Source: Monomorium pharaonis (Eukaryota; Arthropoda; Insecta; Hymenoptera; Formicidae). From it: 64,000 nt of DNA. Both the position numbers and the translations under genes were made by a program. Where the stretch lies: the NCBI RefSeq assembly GCF_013373865.1, contig NC_050467.1:19428996-19492995 (forward strand), in the 5' to 3' direction. Below the pieces are notes generated by a model. That model was given only the letters and a program-made list of their open reading frames with translations. It was not told where the DNA came from and searched no databases. This document shows positions 26,691-38,099 of the stretch, piece by piece (position 1 is the stretch's first letter; the number at the start of each line of letters is the position of its first letter).

Positions 26691-28212
26691 GAATTGAACC
26701 AGCTATTGAAAAGTATATAGAATTGCCAGCTTCATTTATCATTATGTATGTAAGGCGATATATTTGCTTGCGTTATTGAGATATGAAATTTATCCGTACA
26801 AAAAATTGTTCCTCGTATTCCACAGAAAAACAGTTAGTAAAATACTTTTGCTACATACAACTCATTATATTTTGCAACGTATTACGCTTTAGAGAAAGAA
26901 CTTCGATTTTATTCCCTTGTCGACTGTTTCTGAAACGCAAAGAAAAGTGTACAAAGGCATGCGCCATAGAAATGGCAAGAGAAATGGCGATCTAAACCGT
27001 TTCAATTCCGCATCCGATTGAGACTCACTATTTTATCGATTGCAAACTTTTTTCCCCACCGGCAGCTCAAAACCTTTTTTATATGTTACACCACTTTCAC
27101 GCGGACGAATCCCGGGCATGTGTTTTATGAAAGGACGAGCTCATTCTCGCTCTCGTCTCAGAACTTCGCTCGTTTATCAGTCTGCTCGACCCGTTACTCA
27201 GTGAGCTCGTAAATCTCATGATTACAGATCGTTGACCGCGGGGTGACGCAGTTCTGAAAAAAATTTCGCTTACTGTTGCAAGTCCCTCAGCAAAATTGCT
27301 GAATGGTTATTTAATCTGACAGCGGGCGCATGTTGTTTCTGCGGTAACACATACTCCATAAACCGTAGAAGTGAAGAGGCTGTTTGCGATACAAGCTATT
27401 TCGCATTCACTTTGATGACACACGAAACATTCCATATTTATTTTAAATCCAATTTGTAATTTCTTTTAATTCCAAAAAGAAATAAAAGGTATACATATTT
27501 TAAAAATGTATTCTTCAAACGCTATTAATTCCTCAAATAAATTCAATGTGTAAAAAAATTTAACAATTAAAAAATCGCATATTAAAGCATTTGGCATATA
27601 TTCAGTTATTATAAAGGATAAAGAGAACTGCACAATTAATAGCAAAACAGTTTTTTTACAGAAGAAAAACCATTAATAAATGACTTTACAGGTCATTTTT
27701 ATTCTCTTTGATATGTTTGTTTCGGTCTATGGTCTTTATCGGCATTATATCGAAAAACATTCTTCGCCCAATTTTAATATAGCGAATAAATAAAAAGCAA
27801 ACGAACACCGGAGTTTCAGAATTCACAGTTGGCTACTGTCTACACTTGTATATGTTATCTGTGAAAGTACGAAAACGCCAGCCTCGGTTCTATTACGCAT
27901 ACGGTTTCCAGAATGTGCGGTTTAACTGCACAGTAGCTGAAATTTTTCGCTCGCCTCTGGTCCCTTCTATTTTCCGGAGTAGGAAACAATTGGAAGACCG
28001 CTTCTTCTGTTCTTTTCTCCAACAAAAACATAATTATATCATATGTATAGTCAGTGCGATTTATTCCTTTTTTAAATTAATAAATTTGTCACATAATTCT
28101 TTTATGTAACTTGTAACAATATTTTGTAAAATTTTAATTATTAAACTTAAAAGATATAAGTATTCTTTATTTAAGCAAAGTATAAAATTTACGTAATTTT
28201 TTCCTAATTACG

Positions 28213-28640
28213 TTTATGGAATAATTTTCAACAAAAACTTTTTATGTAAATAAATTGTTTAATTTTGTACAGATATACATGTAATATAATTTTTGTACAA
28301 AAATTTTATTCTTTTTACATTGTGATTATTTTGGATTTTTATTTAACATTTAAAATATAATATTGTAGCATGAGAGAAAATAAATAATTTTTTTCGACAT
28401 TTTAATAAATATCATTTATAAAAAATGGTATTTATAAATATCATTTATAAAAAACAATATTTATAAATTAATGGTTATTGGAGTATAAATATTAACTTAA
28501 CCGCAACAAAACTGAACGAAATTTGTAGTAGCGTGACAGGTTTTTTAAAATATAATTCTCACAGCAAAAATTTTAAAATTTTGATGTGCCAATTATATTC
28601 GGCCTATAATCCGTTCATTGTTCGATTACTTTTTTTACAT
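28213..28640 (+). repeat. Dispersed repeat, copy 2 (with an internal tandem duplication)
   Basis: Same family and orientation as 26315-26690, about 1.9 kb away. It is longer, partly because of a 29-bp tandem duplication at 28407-28464 absent from copy 1. Many substitutions and indels separate the copies, so the duplication is old. Confidence 0.7.
28407..28464. repeat. Tandem duplication, 2 x 29 bp
   Basis: Two adjacent units starting AAATATCATTTATAAAAAA and ending ATTTAT, differing at a few internal positions (ATGGT versus ACAAT). Confidence 0.8.
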
Positions 28641-31124
28641 AGCACCGTCGTATCGTGAAATTTATTTACTGTTCGACTATAGACTATCGCGTATTGAAAT
28701 GTCGCTTCTCTAGAAAAATTGATTTCAAAATACTTTCGATACACAATGCTCTAACCAGATTTTCATTTCACTTTAAAATACGGTGATGTAGTAACCTGAA
28801 TAAATCCAATGAAAGAAATGTATAAACTATGTGGCCATCAAAGAGTTATTTTAAATAAATATAAAACCAATTACGCCATCTCTTAGTAATTTATGGTTAA
28901 ACATTTACATTTGAATAAAGCTAGGATATGGAGTTCTCTGCGGTTGAAATATTTACTCGTCTGATGAACAGTTACTCGCGAGACACGAATTATTATATTT
29001 GTATAAAAGCGCTCTCATCCGAAAGTTTGTGCTAAAATACTTCGGATCATTTGAACAATGGCTGCAGCTAGAAATATACAACGGTAGATGTGAAAGAAGG
29101 AAATTACGTAACGCGCTGTATGAAATAATTGGCGCTGACAAGAGCACAAAGTTGAATTGTAATTGCGTTTATATACGTTAGAAAGTCCCGATTCTTTCCC
29201 GTTTACAACAGATATATTTTTACTTACACGTACTTACTGATACAGTAAATATTTCGTTTATTAGCGAAGTATTTTGTCTCTGTAATAAAAGTGGCAGGAT
29301 ATTTTCGAGCGCCTAGTGGTGCACCTCTACTCGGATATTTTCAAGATTCCTCAACAATACCGTATCTACCGCAAATATTTTCTCGTAGCTATGTGATCCG
29401 ATTCGCATCTTCTTCGTACCGCCGCGCCGTCGTAGAATCACGAATACGCGTTGATCGCCTTTCGCGAATAAATTCCACGATCCTAGTACGTGCACTATTA
29501 CATTCATATCAGGAATGCGTTTCACAGTCGATCACAGATGTTCCTGCGCCGATACGAACAAAATTTTGTTAAAAGTATATTAACTTTAGCTCATAATAAA
29601 TTTAGAAAAACTTTTATTTTTCAAATATTTTATAAATTTTAATAAAATTACAAAATTGTATATTTTTTAAGATCTGTTATTCCGATAAAAATAGACTTTC
29701 TACTCCTGTCTCGTGAGCTTGCATGTAATTAACGTAGAAATAGAACATAATAGAATTAAATGAAATAATTGCCTGGCGTTTAATTTTAGCATAGTCTATC
29801 TAATTTTCATTAGAACGTTATCACTGCACAGGATTTCTCGGAGGCGTCGGTTTCCGATCTCCAATCCTAAACTCGTGTTCTTCCGAGATATCTAAACGTC
29901 CTTCTGAAACATCGCGGTAGTCTCCACGAACGTAAACACGTCAACAAGGAAGTCCGAGTATGGCCGCGGGCGAAACGAATGAGGATAACAAATGGTTATT
30001 TCGCGCGGAACTAACGACTTTTCTTTTTGTCACGTGGCCGCTCCTAACCGAGGATCGACAAAAAAAAAGGAGAATAGAGCGTTTTACGAGGCTGGATTTG
30101 GCGACACTTTTATGGATATCTTCTGCAGTAAGATTTTTTCAGATTGCTGCTTTTATGAAGAGAGATGTATGGGGCCAGCAAGTGCTTTACGGCCGACAGT
30201 GACGAATTGACCGAGTGTTGTGCACAACACGTTTCCCTCCTTTAGAAGAAAAATTCTGCTATCAAACGAACATTTCTATACGATCTATTTTTATAGACGG
30301 TCACGGGATATCTCACTTGCCAACGTTAGCGCGCGGTACTTCGACAAAATGTAAAAGGTGATCGTTGTCGACGCAGATGGATATGATGGAAATACGACGC
30401 TCTTTTTTTTTAACGAGTCTTGTTTTTTTGCTTACGATAAAATATGAAACATTTTTAATTGCGTGCGACAGGAATTGCAGCAATGTAGTACGAATATCGT
30501 ATGCCCGTTTGATGTATCGCGACATCGATTTCAGTCGTAAAATGCGACCGTGCAAAAGTACATATTGAGACGTAAATAATAAAGATACATCGTGCCTCGT
30601 TTTCGAAACAAGTATTGCACAAGAGATATCATTTTTCTGCGGAGAATTGCTACATGCATAATATGCTTTCTGAAATTACACAAATATGAAAGTTTTTTTT
30701 TGCGATAATAAATACAAATCAATAATTGCAAATTTTTTTTAATATTGAGAGAAAAGATAGATATTTTAAAAGGTTTTGACAAAAAATAACACAAGTATGT
30801 GTGTGTGTATTGACACATTTTTAAGACACTTCAATTTCGAAATAATTTTACTGCAAATTCTTAATTTAGAAATTTAGACATTACATTTAGATATTTAAAA
30901 TAAATTTTAAAGTTTTAATTATTTATATAAAAAAATTACAAAACAATTGAAACAGTTTAAATAAACCTAATCAATATTATTTCAAGAAAATGACAATCAA
31001 ATTTACGATAAGTATGCTCATTATTTTGTTTTAATAAAAGCATTGATATAAATTAATATATTTTATGCATCATTAACCGTACATCATTAAGCAATTAACA
31101 GTATTATAATTTATATACGTTTTA

Positions 31125-31204
31125 CTGTATGATAAGTAAATTATTTAATAAAATAAAATTATTAAAATAATTTTATTTTATTAAATGATTCATTTGTCAT
31201 ACAG
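31125..31204 (+). repeat. Near-perfect hairpin with 39-nt arms
   Basis: Left arm 31125-31163 and right arm 31166-31204 are inverted repeats with a 2-nt centre. The inner 21 bp are perfect (ATTTAATAAAATAAAATTAT on the left). Of four differences in the outer part, three would be G:U pairs in a plus-strand transcript and one is A-C. The stem is very AT-rich with almost no loop, so a canonical miRNA is unlikely; a foldback or MITE remnant is more probable. Confidence 0.65.
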
Positions 31205-31499
31205 ATATTCCTCGTAATTTAATGAGAAATAAAAGGACTATTAAAAATAAATTATTAATTTAGTATTTAATTTCCAACCTGATTAACTTGTATAATAAAG
31301 CGACAAAGAGTGGAAGTTTGATATATGAGCGCTAACGTAAAATCGATCGAGCATGATCATATCACCCAAACTGTAATATATTCTGATTCAGCGCGGTAGC
31401 TCTAAGAAGAGGAAAAAGATATATCCCCTAGAAATCCATAGACGACAATATATCCCAGCTATAGAAAAGCCACTGTGAGCGATAATAAAAAAGACTTAC

Positions 31500-32430
31500 C
31501 GTACGGTTTCGTCTTCCACCATTAGAGCTAACGATCGTCGTGAGTCGTTACTAGTCGTTACATTAGTACACCAAACGATCGAATCGTGATGGCATGCAAT
31601 CCGCGGGGTACATCTCGCGTGTAGCCAGCCATTATGGTCGTAGTTCTATAGGTTCAATCGCTTACGCACGTGACAGACGCGATAGAGATGGTCGAAACAT
31701 CGAAGGTGGTGGAAGGAGGTTACCGAATTTCATGAAGAAAAAAAAAAAAGAATTAATTTCAACATCTAAATGCATCCGGCGCCGGCGCGACTAAATCGTC
31801 GGTACTCAACGGGTTCCGGTTCCGTCGTTACGAGTGGAGCGGTAGTTTCTGACATAATAAAACCATTCCCGACTTAATCTCCCGGTTGGTGCGGAGCACA
31901 CTCTGTACCCTACTGTCGTGCCTGTGCATTCCGCCTTGCCGCTACTATCGGCCAAGTAACTGCGAGCAAGAGCGGTGCCTCGAAGCCGACGAAGTTCTTA
32001 GAGAGGAGTACCGCGGCCGTCTTTCTGGTACCGGCGCCGCGACGATACGAATCGGTCCCGCCGAGGAACTTACCTACGCGACTTATCAGTGTACGCTACT
32101 CTTATCGGTTCCGTGTCGCTCAACTATAACGAACTTGAGCCGCGGACTCTCCGTGAGAAACGGCGGGCTGTGTTCCTCCTGCAATTTCTTCGTTCCGTTA
32201 CGTCTACGTTGCATTATAACTCGTCACTTCGTCGCAGGTGCGGACGCGCCGTTCTTTGCGTCGGAATTGTACGCGGAATTGGACGGAATAGTTTGTGCCA
32301 ACAGTAGAATAAAATGGGCGAAGGATAACAGTAAAATTTTTGCTATTTTACTAAAAAATAATATTGTAGGAATACATATAAAAACATTTGTTTTAAGGGA
32401 ATCGGTATTAAATTATTTTTAAAAAGAAGG
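31500..32430 (+). promoter_or_regulatory. GC-rich island with initiator-like TCAGT; candidate promoter or 5' exon
   Basis: A distinctly GC-richer stretch in AT-rich surroundings, rich in CpG. TCAGT occurs at 32086-32090 and possible donors follow (CGCAG|GTGCGG near 32238). It sits 5.4 kb upstream of the first GPCR coding exon on the same strand, so an alternative GPCR promoter or 5'UTR exon is one reading. A 178-codon frame runs across it (31886-32422, non-ATG start) but has no family features, and its last third is AT-biased filler. I do not call it a gene. Confidence 0.3.
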
Positions 32431-35400
32431 TATAGCGTAAGGATTAAAAAGTCTGATGAAGATAAGCAATAAAAAAATATAATTGAAAATACATTGTATC
32501 TTTCTTTTTTTTTTTTAACATATGCAGGCGCGATATTGGAAAGTTCGCGAAGTAAGACGCGCGAATAACTTTGAACATATCTCCGTTAGTACATAAAGCG
32601 GGAAAAGCTGACATCGTCAGGAAGTTAGAATATTCTACTTTGTCACGGCGCTTGAATATTACGTAGACTCCATGTAAGACCAACATTGTTTTTGCAAATG
32701 ATATACCGTACCCAAAATGAGAAGGACTTGAGAAAGTTTAAATATATCCCACAGAAGAAATGTATAACGCGCAGTTGGAATGAAACTTTTGAGTTCATTT
32801 TGCAACAGTTCCATCGTATGCTTCCGCAGACAGTTCAGCACACTGAAGCTTCTAAATATTCGCATTTTCTACAATCTACAAAATCGCATGCGCGATATAA
32901 AAAAGCCCGGGTTTAAAAGCAAACGTGGAAAATCAATATTAAATCATAATCATAACGGATAGCAACAAGTACTATATTTTTGTATCATGTGCTACTTACA
33001 AATAATCGGTTTAACCTATATTTACGTTAACGAAATCTTGTGATTTAAACGTTATCCTTGCTTATTTTGTGTATTCTTGAAATTTACGATTGTGGTGAAC
33101 AGTATAGGTGTATAATCTTGTTCGATTCATTAAAATTTACCAAGCCGTTATTGTACGCAATCGTGTCATTTTAACGCAGCCATTTGCAATTATTAACGTA
33201 AATTACTGCGTTACACTAAAAAATATATGAGCGTTTAAACTAAAGATACATCGAAAAAATTAAGATACTAATTGAAACCGACGTACTTTCTATATTAGTC
33301 AAATGTAATTCTTTCTAGGCCTGAGCTGAATAAAAGACACGTCATTTATTATAATTTTAAAAAATTTTATGGAGGGAGATATTGAAATAAATTAATAAGT
33401 GGAAAAAAAATCTTCATTTTAATCACTCACAAAAATAAAATATATTTTATAAGTATTATTTCATAAGTACGTTGTTTCTAAAAAATCTACTAATTTTTGA
33501 AAAATCAATATAAATGTTTATTATTTTCTATATAATTAAGTTAAATGATATTATTTTATGACTTTTATGTAATAATATACTATAAAATAATATATACTTA
33601 ACTAACTTTGTAGTGAATTTTTATGAAAACGGCTTTCACACTTCGCTACAAGTTTTTGTTGTAGTAAGCAGACGTGTTGCTAATTTCCCAGCCTCTCTTT
33701 AACTACTTCCCCATCTTTTAAATACATATTCAGAAAGTAAAGCGCGTTTTTAAGTGATAAATGCAAAAGTGGATCTTGTTTATATTATTGATCTTATTCG
33801 ATTCAAATACTTGATTAGATGAAATAGAAATGTCCGTGTTTGAAAAGAAATTTTGCCTTTATTCTGCATGTTATTTTAATGAAATAACGGTATGCTTGCT
33901 CATGTAATTGCAGGAAACGAAGTTGCACGCCTTTATTCGCCGATAGCGAGCACGTGTGCGTAAAGTATATGACGTATCGATCGTGCGAAAGCTGCTCATA
34001 GAAAATGCAAAAGCGCGTGTGTTGTATTGGTCTATATATGTGAATATGTACATATAGTACGCGAGACCGTTTCCATTCCATTCGCCTTTCTATCCAAGCG
34101 TGAAAACGAGAAAGCTGGCAAGTCAACATTATTTATCGATTGCACACCTAGTAAATTAAATCGAAGGCTCGAGCGCAACAACCAAGCAAGCTCAGTTTTC
34201 CCGATAAACAAGTTAGTTGCTATTTGTTCTGAATGAATAGTTGTCCACTGAATGCAAAAAGCTTGAATCCTAACAATAATTGAACAAATGCAATGAAAAG
34301 GCAAAATATGAACAGTTTTGATATTGTGCGTAATCATTCGTAAAAGTAATGACTGATTCTTCTAATAAGCAAAAAGCATAGTAAATGTAGCAATCGAAGT
34401 ATCTCTATTATTATTTTATCACTTTGATAAAGCAAAATTAAATAGAATATTCTATAAAATTTTTAATACAAATATTATATTCTCTTTTTTGCATCGAATA
34501 AGCTATTATATAAAAAGAATTGTTAAGGGCATAAAGGAACACAACCAACCGCATTTTAGCTTTAATATATGCAAAACGAATAGCGGGAATGAAGCCTAAA
34601 GCAGTGCGAATAATAGGCACGAATACGTGAATAGAGTGGGCTCTAACGTCGGAATTGTGTCTGTCGAATCATTACTGAAAAGGACGAGAAAAATCCTTTC
34701 AAAAGTGTGAATGAAAGAAAGGAATTCCAGAACTAAACCGAGGTAGGCTTTCCTCCGGGCTTTTTAATTATATCAAAATCTATAATATCGACGAAGATGA
34801 TCTTGCGCTCGTTACCTTCTCATTTTTCAAGCCTTGTTATTGATTGTGCATGATTCGCAGCATTAACAGGCAATTTGATCTTACAATCGAACGGGTTATC
34901 TAATTCTTCGATAATCAATACGTCGTTAATCGTCGATGTGATTTATAATAAAGCTTGTAAATAGGTAATGAATACCGAAATGCATCGCGCCCAATTCAAA
35001 ATGCGGCAAACAATACCGTGCTCGAACTATTGGTGAATTCAACTATACTTTTTGTTTTTAAAAGCGTCTTTGCCAACCACATATATTTGTTATTTGGAGA
35101 ATAAATTGTATTGTACAAACATGTTACGCGGTAATCCCTATATTTTTGTCGCATGTCAAACAATTATACATTTAACGTTCTATTGTAAGATGCAGGACTA
35201 TTAAAATCTAATAATATAATTTCTGATTTATGTTTTATAAATTGTTATTACATACCTACTATAAATATCAAATTACTTTAAAAATAGTAATATTTTCAAA
35301 TTGAATGTAATTATATTTGTCACTTTACTTTTAGAAATAAATTATTCTAGGAAAATCATTACTACTATTTTTACGAATGTTAAACATTAAAATTTTCTTT

Positions 35401-37020
35401 GCCTGTATTTTTACTGTTACTGTTCCTTTAGATTCTGTATTTCATCGAAATAAAAATGTACGGTTTAATAAAAGTTACATCTGCGTGGAGTATGCAGATA
35501 CCACCTTGGGTAAATGTAAGGTTTTGTTACGAAAAAGAAATCATTTTGTAAATCATGTAAATGTAATCTTTTAAAAATAAAAAAAATATGCGCTCTAAAA
35601 TCATACGTGATGGAAAAATAATTAAAAGTACGAAATATTATATTGTATTTCTTAAAATCTTTTTCTCGTACTAATAAAATGTAATATATAATACTACTTT
35701 TTCTCCTACTTTCAAAAATCGTTATTACTAATTATTTATTAATAATACAATATAATATTATACAATTAAACAAATATGTTACAATAAATAATTATTAATT
35801 ATATCCTTGAATGAAATGCGGCAATAAAGTTGTTATATAATTAACAATATAATTAACAATATAATAAATGACAAGCGAATAATCAGTTTATTCAGTTAAT
35901 TATTAGACATATGTTATAAAGTCAATCCTTTTAGCTTATCTCGATAAGCTGCTTAGCACATTAATTTTCAATATTTACTCACACATTTGCACGTAGGATC
36001 AATACATTAATTATCATCTGACCAGACAGGTGATACTAACTAGTGCTGATTTTCGATTCTAAACAAAATTTGCAACAAAAAGAAACGTTCGTTATCTGCA
36101 CATATATTCTGTTAATTCTTTTATTTTAACGCACATGGGATGCAAATAGATTCTTTTTATTTTAATTATGACGCGAGTCGGTAGATGTCGAAAATCGAAA
36201 GCGGCTTTTCTTCGCACATTAAAGATTTACAATTAATTATTCACAGTTCGAAAGGCCGAGCTTATTACGGAAGAGCCTGATCCGTATGAATTCGCGGGGA
36301 TCTATTCGGCTCCGGCGTACTGTAACGCATCATCGATTCATCGTAAACGCGAACGGAATTGACGCGTGCGATCGATCAACGTCGAGTTCGCGGACCAACG
36401 GCTCCGTTCGTTTACGTGGTACAAATAAAATTCCCGGAAACGTAGCGGGATGCGCACCGTACACTTGATTGTTGGAAATATTGCGGGCAAGAGCAAATAA
36501 AACTCGAAACGTACGAGTTTCAAATGCAGTCTGTAATTTCGTAGAGAGAGCATAACAATGTAAAATGAAAATGCCGATGAGTATTTGGAAAGGCACGAAC
36601 AAATTTAGAGATTAATTGCAGTTTCACATAGACATAAAATAAAATAAAATTTGATCTTATACTTTATTTTATACAATGCTTAGTGTTTGGTATGTACTTT
36701 TTAAATAGCTTTTTCAATATATATATTTTAAATTGTTTCTTAATATGTATTATTTCTTCATTTTCGATGCTCATTGCATCGGCAAAAATGGTACTTTTCT
36801 ACATCCGGCACTTTCGCAAATTTCTTTTATCCCCGGATTCTAGCTCCTAAAGAATGGTAATCTAGTTAACGTATATGTGCATAAAATAATAACCAAGTTT
36901 TATCTTATCTCTTTATATAACTCGGTAGACTGATAATTAGATAACTTTATAATTTGCGTGTATAAAAGCGTGAATTCGAAGAATACTGATTTCATGTTAT
37001 TTTTATTTTCTCTTTTTTCA
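32431..37020. other. AT-rich tract upstream of the GPCR gene
   Basis: No supported gene. A GC-richer patch at about 36.24-36.55 kb carries opposed open frames without family motifs. A run of short AT-rich direct repeats (ATATAATTAACA) occurs near 35.84 kb. Confidence 0.45.
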
Positions 37021-37305
37021 GAACTTGTCTTTTCACCAGCGTGTTTGTAGACGTTGTGAATGCAATCTGTAATGCATCGTGTACCAGGAATTTATTACAC
37101 GTCGCAGTCACACATTGCTTTGCAAATACGTACAGACGACTCGTGAGTCGCGAACGGACTTTCGAGTGCGTTATTAGACGCGCTCAGACGTCTGCAATCG
37201 TGCAGATTCTCAACGATTTCGATGATGAAGAAGCAGTGCTCAAAACTGTTAGTCGGCTATCATCAAGGCGAACCCTCGAGAATTCGCGATCGAAAGGGAT
37301 GAAAA
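37021..37305 (+). other. Candidate 5' non-coding exon of the GPCR gene
   Basis: A strong acceptor (TATTTTCTCTTTTTTCAG, ending at 37020) opens a GC-richer 285-bp stretch that ends at a good donor GAAAA|GTACGT (37305/37306). The next acceptor TTATTTTCAG at 37784 begins the exon with the GPCR start codon. The exon is open in one frame but without a suitable ATG, and the next exon has a stop ahead of the GPCR ATG, so it would be 5'UTR. Confidence 0.4.
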
Positions 37306-37784
37306 GTACGTTACAATATTTGATTATTAACACCGCCTCTCTTTCTTTCCTTAAGACATGTCTTATTAAATTTACTAATAAGTAAATTTTAATTAAATTT
37401 TAATTAAAAACTTTAATTAAAAGCAGCCTTTAAATAATTTACAATGTTTTATTAACATAAAAAATAGACGGTATTTTTAAGAGATATTGTCGATCCACGA
37501 TTTTGTTATAAAACTTCTTTATTGTTGAAATTTTACTTGTACTTAAATTATATAAAATATATAATATAATAAAATTTTATTTAAAAGAAGATTATTTTTT
37601 CATAAACATAAAAAAATAACTTTTAAAAGAATTATTTAATACACTGACATATAGTGTGTGTATAAAAAATTTTATATTAAACAAGTATAAGATTGTTTTC
37701 AAAATTTATTTGTATAAATTATAACATATAAATTATATATTTATGTATAATAAGATTTTTCATTTAAAAAAAGATTATTTTCAG

Positions 37785-38099
37785 AACCGTACAAAATACG
37801 TGTGCCTCAAGCGGGACACGGGTGTCTCGTCTTGGGATTCGGCACCGTAAACACGTGGGAAAGTAAGCGACCAACCGATGATGATGGAGCACAAACAGAC
37901 GATACTGTTGGCACCCTCACTGAGCAACAGCAGTTGTTGGCGAAATGGCACACCCGATGCCACTTGGACAGGTCCAGGTCCTGGAGAACTTATAAGAGCT
38001 ACTCTAATACTGCTACTCAGTATTGGTATCCTATGCGCCAATCTGCTGGTGATATGTGTTATCAATAGCAGACAATACAGCAAATATATACACGCTCAA
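37785..38099 (+). CDS. GPCR exon 1: 5'UTR end, start codon, N-terminus and TM1
   Basis: Acceptor at 37784; coding begins at ATG 37878 (three consecutive ATGs, 37878, 37881 and 37884; the frame has a stop upstream in the same exon, so these are the first usable starts). It encodes 74 residues, including sequons NSS and NGT and TM1 (about residues 39-62). Donor CAA|GTAAGT follows 38099, phase 0. GGGAAA|GTAAGC at 37862 is a second donor-like site in the UTR part. Confidence 0.85.

Larger units (their letters stand above)
24475..31124. other. Intergenic tract with repeats; no supported gene
   Basis: AT-rich sequence with small GC-richer patches at 25.3-26.1, 29.3-29.5 and 29.9-30.2 kb. The 29960-30202 plus frame opens with ATGGCCGCGG but shows no family motif and is overlapped by a competing frame. 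Two diverged copies of one repeat occupy 26315-26690 and 28213-28640. Confidence 0.45.

Noticed and set aside
36330..36602. Minus frame beginning with a hydrophobic leader-like stretch (FVPFQILIGIFILHCYALST)
   Set aside because: The start is TTG rather than ATG, and the remainder has no cysteine pattern, cleavage motif or splice support for a secreted protein.
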